In this document: piece after piece, positions 1 to 8,175 of the stretch
How positions within the stretch are numbered: position 1 is the stretch's first letter
Layout of the letters: every line of letters begins with the position of its first letter
Source of the DNA: Trebonia sp050013875
GTDB taxonomy: Bacteria; Actinomycetota; Actinomycetes; Streptosporangiales; Streptosporangiaceae
Direction: 5' to 3'
Length of the DNA: 64,000 bases
Assembly: GCA_050013875.1 (NCBI GenBank)
Contig: JBEKEK010000011.1
Coordinates: 23,347-87,346 of the forward strand
Made by a program: the position numbers and the translations under genes
Notes under the pieces: model-generated
The model's database searches: none
What the model saw: only the letters and a program-made list of their open reading frames with translations
What the model was told of the DNA's origin: nothing

Positions 1-334
1 TCGGTCTCGCTCACCTCAGGCATGGCCATGGTCCAAGCATGCCTTGCCGGGAGGAAGGTTGTCAGATCGACGGTGGTGATGGTGACCAAGCCGAGTCCTG
101 GCCGCGTCGGCGTGGCTCCTTCGCCACCGTCGCGAGCCGGGGCAGACTGATCACGGGGCGGCGCATTCTCGTTCTGGGCTCATGCGTAGCGTGCGCGCGA
201 TGCGGGCATAATTGGTCCCGGTAGGACGGGCATGGCCAGAGCCGCACCTGCTTGGGCCCCCCTCCAAGCTGCGTTCGGTCTACTATTAAGGGAACTGGCA
301 CGATGGAGCAGTCTGCGCTTCCAGGGAGGCGGCA
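1..334. other. Unassigned leading region, likely upstream/regulatory
   Basis: No convincing gene is seen here. An open frame of 61 codons exists on the plus strand but has no supporting start context or recognisable product. On the minus strand an ATG at 23 (or 29) opens a frame that leaves the window at base 1, so the first bases could be the extreme N-terminus of a gene lying to the left; this is only a possibility because no good ribosome site precedes it. A TACTAT hexamer at 281-286 could be a -10 element for the small gene that starts at 335. Confidence 0.3.
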
Positions 335-490
335 GTGAAACTCAGCAAGATCCTCACCTATGCGGCTATCGCATTCGTCATATGGTGGGTGATCCAGCAG
401 CCGACGAGTGCCGCGCACCTCGTGCATAACATCGGCGTGCTGCTCAGCGACGCCGCGCACGGCCTGTCGAATTTCGTGGCAAACATCTGA
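335..490 (+). CDS. Small membrane protein, 51 aa
   Basis: A GTG start is preceded by GGGAGG five bases upstream and opens a 51-residue frame that begins MKLSKILTYAAIAFVIWWVI and ends FVANI. The first 20 residues form one hydrophobic segment after a Lys-containing N-terminus, so the product is probably a single-span or weakly anchored membrane peptide; the remainder is amphipathic (residues VHNIGVLLSDAAHGLSNFV). It ends 25 bases before the PH-domain protein on the same strand, and the two are likely cotranscribed. Function is unknown. The good ribosome site and coding-like composition support it despite its size. Confidence 0.65.
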   Translation: MKLSKILTYAAIAFVIWWVIQQPTSAAHLVHNIGVLLSDAAHGLSNFVANI

Positions 491-515
491 GCGTAAGAAT
501 CGATCCGAGGTACAA

Positions 516-1043
516 ATGGGCATTAGGGTCGTTCCGAACGAGACGGTCCCGGCGAGCATTTACCGGGTACTCCTGCCGCACGAGCGCCGGGTGATCACCG
601 TTCGGTTCCACCCGGCGGTCCTGATCAAGCCGGTAGCCTGGGCCCTCGCCGGGCTGGCGGTTGCCGGCTTGATCTCCGTCATACCCCACCTCCCGGGAAC
701 CGTCCTGCTCGTCGTCTGGCTGCTCTGGCTGATCCTGCTGATCAGGCTGCTTTATCGCATCTATGTGTGGCTTGAGGATTACTTCGTGGTCACTTCACAG
801 CGCCTGCTGCTCTCCACCGGCGTCCTCAAAAAGTCCGTGAATATGATGCCGCTGACCAAAGTCACCGATATGCGCTTCGAGCGTTCGGCAATGGGCCGGA
901 TACTCGGCTACGGCACGTTCATCGTCGAGTCGGCCGGCCAGGATCAGGCACTCCGCAAGGTGGATCATCTGCCCTATCCCGAGCAGCTCTACCTAGAGGT
1001 GTGCGGCCTCATCTTCAAGGATCCCGGTACCGGGGACGACTGA
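516..1043 (+). CDS. PH domain-containing membrane protein
   Basis: The product has 175 residues from the ATG at 516, which is chosen because it follows the small gene directly and matches the domain boundary; the frame is open further upstream but overlaps that gene. Two adjacent hydrophobic segments lie at about residues 33-75 (rich in Leu, Val, Ile and Trp), followed by a YFVVTSQRLLLSTGVL stretch and an LTKVTDMRFERS stretch that are typical of the bacterial PH (bPH2, YdbS/YdbT-like) fold. Proteins of this family sit on the inner face of the membrane; their ligands are mostly unknown. It converges with the ROK kinase, the two stops being two bases apart. Confidence 0.75.
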   Translation: MGIRVVPNETVPASIYRVLLPHERRVITVRFHPAVLIKPVAWALAGLAVAGLISVIPHLPGTVLLVVWLLWLILLIRLLYRIYVWLEDYFVVTSQRLLLSTGVLKKSVNMMPLTKVTDMRFERSAMGRILGYGTFIVESAGQDQALRKVDHLPYPEQLYLEVCGLIFKDPGTGDD

Positions 1044-1044
1044 A

Positions 1045-2070
1045 TTACCGCCTTTCCGCCCACTCCTTGGCGGCGATGGCAGAACCGCGGGCGCCCGCCA
1101 TGTCCAGGTCAGGGACCAGCGTGATCTCCGCGATTTCGGCCTGCTCCACGTAGAAGACCGTGTTTTCCTGCACGGTGGCGACGAACCAGTCGCGGAAATG
1201 CGACGCCGCCTCGATCACGCCGCCGCCGACGAAGTAGGTGTCCGGGTCGGTGAACTTGGCGGCGATGGAGAAGACCCGGCCGATCGCCATCGCCTGCTGG
1301 CGGAAGATCTCCAGGGCCATCCGGTCACCGCGCTCGGCGTAGCCGCGCACCAGCTTGGCCGCCCGGCCGCTCTCCAACCCGGCCAGCTCGTGGTCGGGGA
1401 ACCTGGTCAGCCAGTAGGGCAGCAGGTTGCGGACTATCCCGGTCAGTGACGCGACCGACTCGGCGTCGCCGAACTGCCCGCAGTTGCACGACGGCAGCTC
1501 CTGGTCAGGCTCGAGCAGCCCCTCAAGCGGGATCATCATGTGGCCGAGCTCACCCGCCATGCCGGCCGCGCCCTTGATCACCCGGCCATGGTGGACCACG
1601 CCGGCACCGCAGCCGGTGCCGACGATGACCGAGACCGAGCCGCGTGCCGCGGCGTCCGCGCCATGCCGCACGTAGTGGGCGTAGAGCGCGGCGGCGTTGC
1701 CGTCGTTGTTGTAGACGACCGGGATGCCGAGCCGGGCCTCCAGGGCGCCCCTGATGTCGAACCTGGACCAGTCCGGGTGGCCGAAGTTGGTCGCGCCGCC
1801 GGTCATCAGGACGCCGGCCGCACTGGCCGGGCCGGGGGTATCGAGCCCGACCGCGCGGACCCGGTCCCGCGGCACCGAGGTCATCGCGAGCACCTTGTCG
1901 AAGGAGTCGACAAGCGCGGTGATCGCCTTGTCGGGCCCCTCCCTGACCAGGCTGGGCAGCTCCGCCATCGTGTCCACGAGGAACCGGCCGCGGTCGTCGA
2001 GGACCGTCCCGTTGTTCGCCGTGCCCCCGTTGTCGATGCCCACCGTTACCCAGCCGCCCGGTGCGAGCAT
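1045..2070 (-). CDS. ROK-family sugar kinase
   Basis: This is a ROK kinase (glucokinase or N-acyl-sugar kinase type) that would phosphorylate a hexose with ATP in the cytoplasm. Seen in the sequence: phosphate loop GIDNGGT near the N-terminus, catalytic Asp in NNDGNAAAL, GTGCGAGVV ATP-binding loop, and the ELGH plus SCNCGQFGD segment that corresponds to the ROK zinc site, though the usual third Cys is Asp here. The start is placed at 2070 because GGGAGG lies four bases before it; an earlier in-frame ATG at 2082 overlaps that ribosome site. The product has 341 residues, normal for the family. Substrate cannot be told from sequence. Confidence 0.85.
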   Translation of the reverse strand: MLAPGGWVTVGIDNGGTANNGTVLDDRGRFLVDTMAELPSLVREGPDKAITALVDSFDKVLAMTSVPRDRVRAVGLDTPGPASAAGVLMTGGATNFGHPDWSRFDIRGALEARLGIPVVYNNDGNAAALYAHYVRHGADAAARGSVSVIVGTGCGAGVVHHGRVIKGAAGMAGELGHMMIPLEGLLEPDQELPSCNCGQFGDAESVASLTGIVRNLLPYWLTRFPDHELAGLESGRAAKLVRGYAERGDRMALEIFRQQAMAIGRVFSIAAKFTDPDTYFVGGGVIEAASHFRDWFVATVQENTVFYVEQAEIAEITLVPDLDMAGARGSAIAAKEWAERR

Positions 2071-2181
2071 GAATCCTCCCAAACCATCAACCTGTCCAGT
2101 ATCGAGAAGAAGGTATCCCAGCGGTACCGAAAGGAACAGGCCCTGGTCACCGGTCAGGGGTGGTGACCGGTGACCAGGAGC

Positions 2182-2871
2182 TTAGGAGGGAACCCCCCCG
2201 GCGACCAGGAGCTTCAGGTCGTTGGCCATGTTGGCCGGCGGTGTGGACGGGAAGAACGCCTCGTGGGCGACGTTGTCGGTGCCGTAGGCGAACATCTCGG
2301 TCGCGTGGTCGAGCTGGACCTGGCCCGCACCGTCCTTGAACTCCGGGCCGTCCGGCAGCCCGGTCTGCTGCTCGAACGCCTCGACCTGCTTCAGCGTGCC
2401 GCGCAGGCCGATAAAGGCCGGGTTGTAGTTGCCGAGCCAGGAGCGGAGCCGGGCCGGCGTGTCCCGGTACGGGTCAACCGACACGAACAGCACCCGGACC
2501 TTGGACTGGTCCGCCTTCGGCAGCTCGCGAATCGCCACCGCCGTGTTGGACATCGTCAGCGGGCACAGGTCGGGGCAGTGCGTGTAGCCGAAGTAGAGCA
2601 GCGTGACCACGCCCTTGGTCATCGCCTTGATGTTGTACGCCTTGCCGTCGTCGGCGGTGAGCGTGCCCGACGGCTTGACGACCGGGGCGATGATGTTCCC
2701 CTTGTACTTGCTGGTGTTGATCAGCACAAGCCCGGGGTCGCTGCTGCCCGACGCGGTGGCGGCGGAACTGCTCGCACACCCGCTGGCGGCGACCGCGACG
2801 AGGGCGGCCGCCGCCGAGGCGGCGAGCAGCCGCCCACGATGGCGCTGGGTCATCCGCGTGAGCGAGGCCAT
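2182..2871 (-). CDS. SCO1/SenC-family copper chaperone, lipoprotein
   Basis: The 229-residue product has an N-terminal signal with a lipobox ending ASGC (Cys32), so it should be anchored outside the membrane. The thioredoxin-fold copper site is intact: CPDLC (Cys99 and Cys103) within YFGYTHCPDLCPLT and His189 in LDHATEMF. SCO1 proteins deliver copper to the CuA site of cytochrome oxidase; in Streptomyces a Sco protein also supplies copper to the GlxA radical oxidase. Here the gene lies two genes downstream of a GlxA-like oxidase on the same strand, which suggests the second role, although a CtaG gene elsewhere in the window leaves the oxidase role open. Confidence 0.88.
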   Translation of the reverse strand: MASLTRMTQRHRGRLLAASAAAALVAVAASGCASSSAATASGSSDPGLVLINTSKYKGNIIAPVVKPSGTLTADDGKAYNIKAMTKGVVTLLYFGYTHCPDLCPLTMSNTAVAIRELPKADQSKVRVLFVSVDPYRDTPARLRSWLGNYNPAFIGLRGTLKQVEAFEQQTGLPDGPEFKDGAGQVQLDHATEMFAYGTDNVAHEAFFPSTPPANMANDLKLLVAGGVPS

Positions 2872-2875
2872 CGGA

Positions 2876-3325
2876 TCACTCCCCCGACGCGCAGACGTAG
2901 CCCTCGGCGGTCTCGGGAAGGTCCTGCCGGTTCGTCCCGTACACCTTGAGCTCCGCGAAGCCGTTCGAGGTCAGCCAGGCGCATTTCGCCTGCGGGGTGG
3001 CTCCAGGGATCGCCCAGGGGACGCAGACGTTGGCCGTGCCGTAGTCGTGGTCGCAGCCGTCCACGTTCCACGCGATCTTGGGCGTGACCAGCTTGGCCTG
3101 CGCCGGCTGACTCGGCAGGCCGTTGTCGAAGAGCATCACGTGCTGGGCCGGGGCCGCGTTCAGCGCCGTCACCGGGACCGTGAGCGTCGCCTCCGGGCGC
3201 GCCGACGCCATCGTGGTGCCGGTGAACACGCTCGCCAGGACCAGCGGGACGCAGATCGCCGCCGCGCGCACCGGGTGACGCCGGACTCCGGCGAGGGCAC
3301 TGTGCATTGTGGTGTTCAGGTTCAT
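2876..3325 (-). CDS. Small secreted protein of unknown function
   Basis: The product has 149 residues with a signal peptide (hydrophobic segment at about 20-38 ending near TMASA). GGGAGG lies four bases before the ATG. The mature part carries four Cys residues in its C-terminal half (DGCDH, NVCVP, KCAW, YVCAS), probably two disulfides, and a CAWLTSNGFAELKVYG stretch reminiscent of small calcium-binding exported actinobacterial proteins, but the acidic DxDxDG loop of such proteins is not present. It lies between the SCO1 gene (4-base gap) and the GlxA-like oxidase (12-base gap), so it is probably part of the same transcript and could be an accessory factor of that oxidase. Confidence 0.7.
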   Translation of the reverse strand: MNLNTTMHSALAGVRRHPVRAAAICVPLVLASVFTGTTMASARPEATLTVPVTALNAAPAQHVMLFDNGLPSQPAQAKLVTPKIAWNVDGCDHDYGTANVCVPWAIPGATPQAKCAWLTSNGFAELKVYGTNRQDLPETAEGYVCASGE

Positions 3326-3337
3326 CGCTCCTCCCTC

Positions 3338-5671
3338 TCAGCCGACGTGGACCCATTTGGCGACCGACGGGACGTTGTTCCCGTTGGTTACGAACAGCAT
3401 GTACCAGCCGGGCGGCGCGATGTTGTGGTTGCTCGTCAGGTTGACGCTCACCGAGTCACCGGAGCCGCTGATCGGCAGCGCGACGAACCGCTGGTTCGGG
3501 TCCGACTGGTGGGTGACCGCGGCCGGCCGGAGCAGCTCGGCCGACTTGATCGGCGTGCTGGTCTTGACGGTGTAACTCTTGCCGTAGATCCAGTTGCTTG
3601 AGTCGGTCACGCTCTTGATCACCGGCCGGGCGCCGTCGAACAGATAGGGCGGCGAGTAGACCGAGATCTGCATGTTGAACGAGCCGTCACCCGGGTTGTT
3701 GCCGATCGAGATGATGCGCCCGTCCGGCAGCAGGAACGACTGCGAGTGGTAGGTCCGCGGCACCGGGTCGACGGCCATCTCGGTGTACACCTTGGAGGCC
3801 GCGTCCCCGGCCTCGAGCGCCGCCGTGTTGATCATCGACGCCTCGTAGACCGGGTCCTCGCGGTTGATCAGGCCGCCACCGGTCTCGAAGACGTTCCCGT
3901 TCGGCAGCAGCACCATCGAGACATACATCTTGCCGTCGGCGGCCGGCTCTTCGGCGCCGTTGGAGAGCGTGCCCCGCGGCAGCAGCGGCCCGTCCTTGTA
4001 GGCCGGGTCGGCGCTGTTGAGGTTGATCAGGTCGGTCAGGCGGGTACCCGGATCATTGTCGTAGTTGATGTTCCCGCCGCCGGCCAGGAAGATCTTCTGG
4101 GTCTGCGCGGGCGGCAGCAGCACGGACATCGACTGGTCGGTCATGTCCGTGCCCTCCGGGCCGCCCGGGGTGTCTTGCAGGCCGTCGACCGGAGTGGTCT
4201 TATCCGTGCCGGGACCGGGCTTGAGGATGTCGGAGATGTTGAGGAACCCGGCGCCGCCCTTGCCCCTCGGGGTGCCGCCCTGGCCCTGCGCGTTGGGGCC
4301 CTCGCCGACCGGGGTCTCGTTGTTGCCGAACACGTGGCTGCCGGTGTAGAAGAGCTCGCCGTTCTGCGTCAGGATCATGGACGGGTACAGGCCCCAGAAG
4401 CCGGTGTAGTTGGTGTTGCCGGGGTTGTCGCCGTTGATCTGGCTGGCAGGCAGCCATTCGCCGTCGGCGCCGGCCACCGGGGTCGATTTTGTGAGGTCGC
4501 CGTCGTAGGAGTACTTGAAGTACTCGATGTCGGTGGCCGCATCGCTGTTCTGGTCGAGTCCGCCGTAGGAGATGATGTCGCCGTTGCCGAGCTCGGTGGC
4601 CGACGGGTACCAGTGCCCCTCGTTCAGGTTGTTCACCTTGTAGTACTTGAGCGTCACCGGGTCGAAGATGTAGGAGGTCGCCAGCCCCTCGTACCCGACC
4701 GTGCCCGCCGCGTTCGGGTAGGCCTTGTTCCCGCCGAGGATGAGGACGTCGCCGTTCGGCAGCTGCACGTGGCCCGCGCAGAAGAAGTCGTCGGGCGTCG
4801 GGATGACCTGGAACGTGCCCTTGGTCGGGTTGTACACCGCCGACTCGAAGGTGCCGGCGGCGAACTCGTTCGGGTCGTTGCCCGAGCCGGCCACGAACAG
4901 GATGTCGCCGTTGTCCAGGACGACCGAGTGGATGGACCGCACCGGGGAGGGGAACGGCAGCACCTGCCAGGCGCCCTTGGTGCAGGCCACCCCGGCCGTG
5001 CACTTGACCGCGCTCGCCGTCACCGACGCGTTGACCATCGAGTAGTTGTCGGTGATGACCGTACCCGTGCCGTACAGCGCGACGCCGAAGGAAATCTGGT
5101 TGGTGCCCGCCGGGATGGCCGGCGTCCGCACCGACGCGTACTTGTAAGTGCCAGTGGCCGGCAGGCTCTTCAGGTCCATCCAGAATTGCCAGCCGGTTTT
5201 CACATCATGCCGGTAGACCTCGATCACAGCGTTCGGGGTGCTCGACATGTAATAGACGCCAAGGTTGTACTGATTCCCCGCGGTAACCGAGGGGGCGCAA
5301 GATGAGTTCTCTGAGATCATCGCAAGGCGTTCGCCGCTGGTGTACTTAGAAATCGACAGCTGAACGGCGGTAGAGCCCGAATAGGCCTTGCTCGTCGTCG
5401 CGAATGCGTAACTGTTAGTCCCGTTGCCCGCTTTGCTCCAGCAGGCAGGGAAACCCGACCCCGACTGCTGCAGGCCCGGATTCACGATCAGGTTGACCTG
5501 CGCCGAGGCGCTTGAGCCGGCCACCACAACAACGGGCACGGCCAGCGCCAGCGCGCCAACAGCGGCGCGCAGCGACCGGCTGCTGTGCCATTTCTTCGGC
5601 AGCGAGGAGGAAAATTTGGCGCGCGGGCGATGCCGGGTCTTGCGGCTTCCCTGGCTCAATGGGTTTCTCAT
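3338..5671 (-). CDS. GlxA-like secreted copper-radical (galactose oxidase-fold) oxidase
   Basis: This 777-residue exported protein is a galactose-oxidase-fold copper radical oxidase. A signal sequence ends near residue 57 (SSASAQ). Residues ~58-225 form a carbohydrate-binding-type beta domain, followed by kelch propeller repeats (LPNGDVLILGG, LGNGDIISYGG, LPNGNVFETGGG, LPDGRIISIGN) and a C-terminal DUF1929 immunoglobulin-like domain. All copper and radical residues can be placed: Cys298 (FCAGH) for the Tyr-Cys crosslink, Tyr355 (HWYPSATE), Tyr641-His642 (PRTYHSQSF) and His721 (VTHQSDP). In Streptomyces GlxA acts with the polysaccharide synthase CslA at hyphal tips, with copper delivered by Sco. 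Here a CslA-like synthase and a SCO1 protein flank it. The substrate is unknown. Confidence 0.85.
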   Translation of the reverse strand: MRNPLSQGSRKTRHRPRAKFSSSLPKKWHSSRSLRAAVGALALAVPVVVVAGSSASAQVNLIVNPGLQQSGSGFPACWSKAGNGTNSYAFATTSKAYSGSTAVQLSISKYTSGERLAMISENSSCAPSVTAGNQYNLGVYYMSSTPNAVIEVYRHDVKTGWQFWMDLKSLPATGTYKYASVRTPAIPAGTNQISFGVALYGTGTVITDNYSMVNASVTASAVKCTAGVACTKGAWQVLPFPSPVRSIHSVVLDNGDILFVAGSGNDPNEFAAGTFESAVYNPTKGTFQVIPTPDDFFCAGHVQLPNGDVLILGGNKAYPNAAGTVGYEGLATSYIFDPVTLKYYKVNNLNEGHWYPSATELGNGDIISYGGLDQNSDAATDIEYFKYSYDGDLTKSTPVAGADGEWLPASQINGDNPGNTNYTGFWGLYPSMILTQNGELFYTGSHVFGNNETPVGEGPNAQGQGGTPRGKGGAGFLNISDILKPGPGTDKTTPVDGLQDTPGGPEGTDMTDQSMSVLLPPAQTQKIFLAGGGNINYDNDPGTRLTDLINLNSADPAYKDGPLLPRGTLSNGAEEPAADGKMYVSMVLLPNGNVFETGGGLINREDPVYEASMINTAALEAGDAASKVYTEMAVDPVPRTYHSQSFLLPDGRIISIGNNPGDGSFNMQISVYSPPYLFDGARPVIKSVTDSSNWIYGKSYTVKTSTPIKSAELLRPAAVTHQSDPNQRFVALPISGSGDSVSVNLTSNHNIAPPGWYMLFVTNGNNVPSVAKWVHVG

Positions 5672-5682
5672 CTTGTCTCCGC

Positions 5683-6513
5683 TTAATTATTTTCCTGGAC
5701 AGGAGGGAGGGCTGTCCGACGCCCAGGCCGCGCCATGCGGGTCAGGGCGGACATCAAACTGCCGACCCTGAGCACCATCAGATGACGCAGGAATCGTAGC
5801 CCTTCACCGAAGTTCGCCTTCGACTCTCCGGCAAATCTGTCCTGAAATTGATATGGCACCTCGGTGATCCGCCCGAGCCGGCAGCGCACGATCAGCTCAA
5901 GCAGAATCTTGTAGCCGAGCGGCCGGAGCACGTCGGCGTCGAGCGACGTCGCGCGGACCGCGAAGAAGCCGCTCATCGGGTCGGACACGTTGCCGAGGCG
6001 GCGCGGGAACAGCGCCTTGGCCAGGGCGGTGGAGCCGCCGGAGGCAACCTTCCTGAACCCGCCGTCCAGGCCGGCCCGGCTGCCGCCGCCCGCGTACCTG
6101 GTAGCGACCACTAGGTCGGCGTCGGTCCGCTCCCCGGCCGCGACCAGGTCGGGCACGAGCGACGGCGGGTGCTGCAAGTCGGCGTCCATCACCACGATCC
6201 ACGGCCCGGACGCCGCCCGCAGCCCGAGGGCAACGGCGCCGCCGAGCCCGCCCGCGGCCGACTCGCGGTGCCGCACCGACACCGCCAGGCGGGAGTGCCC
6301 GGCGGCCGCGGTGATGACGGCGGGGGTGTCATCGGTGCTGTCATCGACGAAGATGACCTCGCACGGCGCCGCGGGCAATGCCTCAGTCAGCCGGGCGAGC
6401 AGTTCGCCGATGTTGGCGGACTCGTTGAAGGTGGGGATGACCAGCGAGATCACCGGCGTCTCCGGATTAACCCGCGTAGCCAGGTGTCCCTCCCCGGTAA
6501 CCGATGCGGTCAC
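5683..6513 (-). CDS. Polyprenol-phosphate mannosyltransferase-like GT2
   Basis: The GTG start has GGGGAG five bases upstream. The 276-residue product is a family 2 glycosyltransferase of the dolichol/polyprenol-phosphate sugar synthase type: ISLVIPTFNESANIGELL at ~22-40, VDDSTDDT, and VVMDADLQHPP with the DxD-like metal site. It lacks a long C-terminal membrane domain, like soluble DPM1 proteins, so it probably works at the inner membrane face, transferring a nucleotide sugar to polyprenyl phosphate. The adjacent gene encodes a GT39-like transferase that would use such a lipid-linked sugar outside, so the pair forms a plausible donor-synthesis and transfer module. Confidence 0.82.
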   Translation of the reverse strand: MTASVTGEGHLATRVNPETPVISLVIPTFNESANIGELLARLTEALPAAPCEVIFVDDSTDDTPAVITAAAGHSRLAVSVRHRESAAGGLGGAVALGLRAASGPWIVVMDADLQHPPSLVPDLVAAGERTDADLVVATRYAGGGSRAGLDGGFRKVASGGSTALAKALFPRRLGNVSDPMSGFFAVRATSLDADVLRPLGYKILLELIVRCRLGRITEVPYQFQDRFAGESKANFGEGLRFLRHLMVLRVGSLMSALTRMARPGRRTALPPVQENN

Positions 6514-6529
6514 TGCTGCTCCCCTGCGG

Positions 6530-8146
6530 CTAAGGAATGACCTTGCGGATCTCGACGTCGCTGTTCTGCCCGGCGATGCTGTTGGGAGGGTAGGAACCGT
6601 AGTACCACACCACCTTCGAGTTCTGCAGCAGCTTCTCGGTGGTGTAGGACTGCTTCGCGTTCTCCCACATATAGGGCGTCTCGATCACGTACTGAATGCT
6701 CTTCCACTTGTTCTGCTCGTCGCCGCCAAGCCCCTTCATCACATCCGGGTCGACATCGAGCTTGAAGAAGTAGATGTCGTACCGGCTGGGCTTGAAGCCG
6801 TCCTGCAGCATGTCGAGGAAGAGCGTGTCGTCGACCACGATCCGCTGGTCGCCCGGCTGCGGGATGTGCGTGTGGACCCACTCGACCGCGTCCGCGTACC
6901 CGGTGTTCAGGTCCTGGGTGTCGGCGTTCTTATCGCCCGAGTACCACCGCGGCACCACGTAGACGAACGCGAGCATGATGCAGACAAGCAGCACCGCCAG
7001 CCGGCTGAGCTGCTGCCAGAAGACCGGCTTGGCCCGGTAGGCGAGGATCGCGTGCACCAGCCGGTCCGCCACTCCCGCGACGGCGAGCGCGAAGAACGGC
7101 AGCATCTGGATGATGTACATGGCCGGCAGGTAGCCGCTCGGCCGGATGGCGGCCAGCACCAGGATCACGCCGGCGATCGCGACCGGGCGCAGGTGCCGGA
7201 AGGCCAGCGCGACCACCACCGCGACGGCGCCCGCCAGGATCAGCACCGGGTCGTAGAAGAGCCAGTTGTGCAGGACGGAGTAGGCGTTGCTGGCGGGTGG
7301 CCCCTTGTCGAAGATCGACCCAGAACCGGGCCGGGAGAGCTGGTAGGTGATCCCGGCGATCTCAGATATCTTTCCGCCGGTCGACCCGAGCTCGCCCTTG
7401 AGGATCGCGTAGAGCGGGTACTGGATGATGAGCAGCACGAACGCGCCGGCGAAGCCGACGAAGGAGTACTTCCTTGTCCGCTTGTCCACGTTCTGCCATA
7501 GCGCGACGACCAAGGCCGGCACGGCGAGCAGGATGGTCTCCTTGGAGAGCACCGCGACCGCCGCGCAGAGTCCCGACCCGACGTGCGACCACAGATGCTT
7601 GCGCGGTGAGTAGGCAAGCACGAAGGCCGCGAGAATCCAGGTGACGGCGATGTTGTCGAGGAAGATCTCGCGCTGCAGGGTGACCGAGAGCGGTGAGAGC
7701 CCGAAGAGCAGCACCGCGAGCGTCGCCGCCCACCGGGGGAGCGTCATCCGGCGGGCAAGCGCGTAGAGCAGGATGCAGGACGCCACCGTGAACGGCAGCA
7801 TGATGATTCGCGAGTAGGCGACGACGAGCTGCCCCGGCACGTGCCAGATGGCCTCGGGTATCCAGGCCATCGCCGAGAGCTGGATCCAGCCAAGCGGCGG
7901 GTGGTCGAACACGTAGGTGTACGGGGTCAGCCCCATGCCGTGGTCGATGGCATAGGACTGGGCCAGGTAGGTGCCCTCGTCGTCGAACACCCGCGGGTAG
8001 CCGGCGATGTTCCAGGCCTGGACGAGCAGCACCGCCAGCGTCGCCACCGCGCACAGCCAGAAGTCCGCCGAGCGGCCGAGGAACCGCCAGGCCTCGGCCC
8101 TGTTGATGGGTGCCCGCTCTAGCGGGCGGTCGAGCGTGGTGCTCAC
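6530..8146 (-). CDS. GT39/ArnT-like membrane glycosyltransferase
   Basis: This 538-residue polytopic membrane protein has an N-terminal cytoplasmic tail, a first membrane helix at ~30-48 and then the motif RVFDDEGTY with Asp55-Asp56-Glu57 in the first external loop, the catalytic acidic signature of PMT/ArnT enzymes. About ten hydrophobic segments follow, and the C-terminal ~150 residues form a mostly soluble external domain. GTG start with AGGAG six bases upstream. Family members move a sugar from a polyprenyl-phosphate carrier to protein, lipid or polysaccharide. The DPM-like gene immediately downstream (16-base gap) would make the donor. The acceptor is unknown; a component of the same surface glycan is inferred from context. 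Confidence 0.82.
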   Translation of the reverse strand: MSTTLDRPLERAPINRAEAWRFLGRSADFWLCAVATLAVLLVQAWNIAGYPRVFDDEGTYLAQSYAIDHGMGLTPYTYVFDHPPLGWIQLSAMAWIPEAIWHVPGQLVVAYSRIIMLPFTVASCILLYALARRMTLPRWAATLAVLLFGLSPLSVTLQREIFLDNIAVTWILAAFVLAYSPRKHLWSHVGSGLCAAVAVLSKETILLAVPALVVALWQNVDKRTRKYSFVGFAGAFVLLIIQYPLYAILKGELGSTGGKISEIAGITYQLSRPGSGSIFDKGPPASNAYSVLHNWLFYDPVLILAGAVAVVVALAFRHLRPVAIAGVILVLAAIRPSGYLPAMYIIQMLPFFALAVAGVADRLVHAILAYRAKPVFWQQLSRLAVLLVCIMLAFVYVVPRWYSGDKNADTQDLNTGYADAVEWVHTHIPQPGDQRIVVDDTLFLDMLQDGFKPSRYDIYFFKLDVDPDVMKGLGGDEQNKWKSIQYVIETPYMWENAKQSYTTEKLLQNSKVVWYYGSYPPNSIAGQNSDVEIRKVIP

Positions 8147-8175
8147 AGTGGGCTCCTGCTAGTCCTAGAGCGGGG

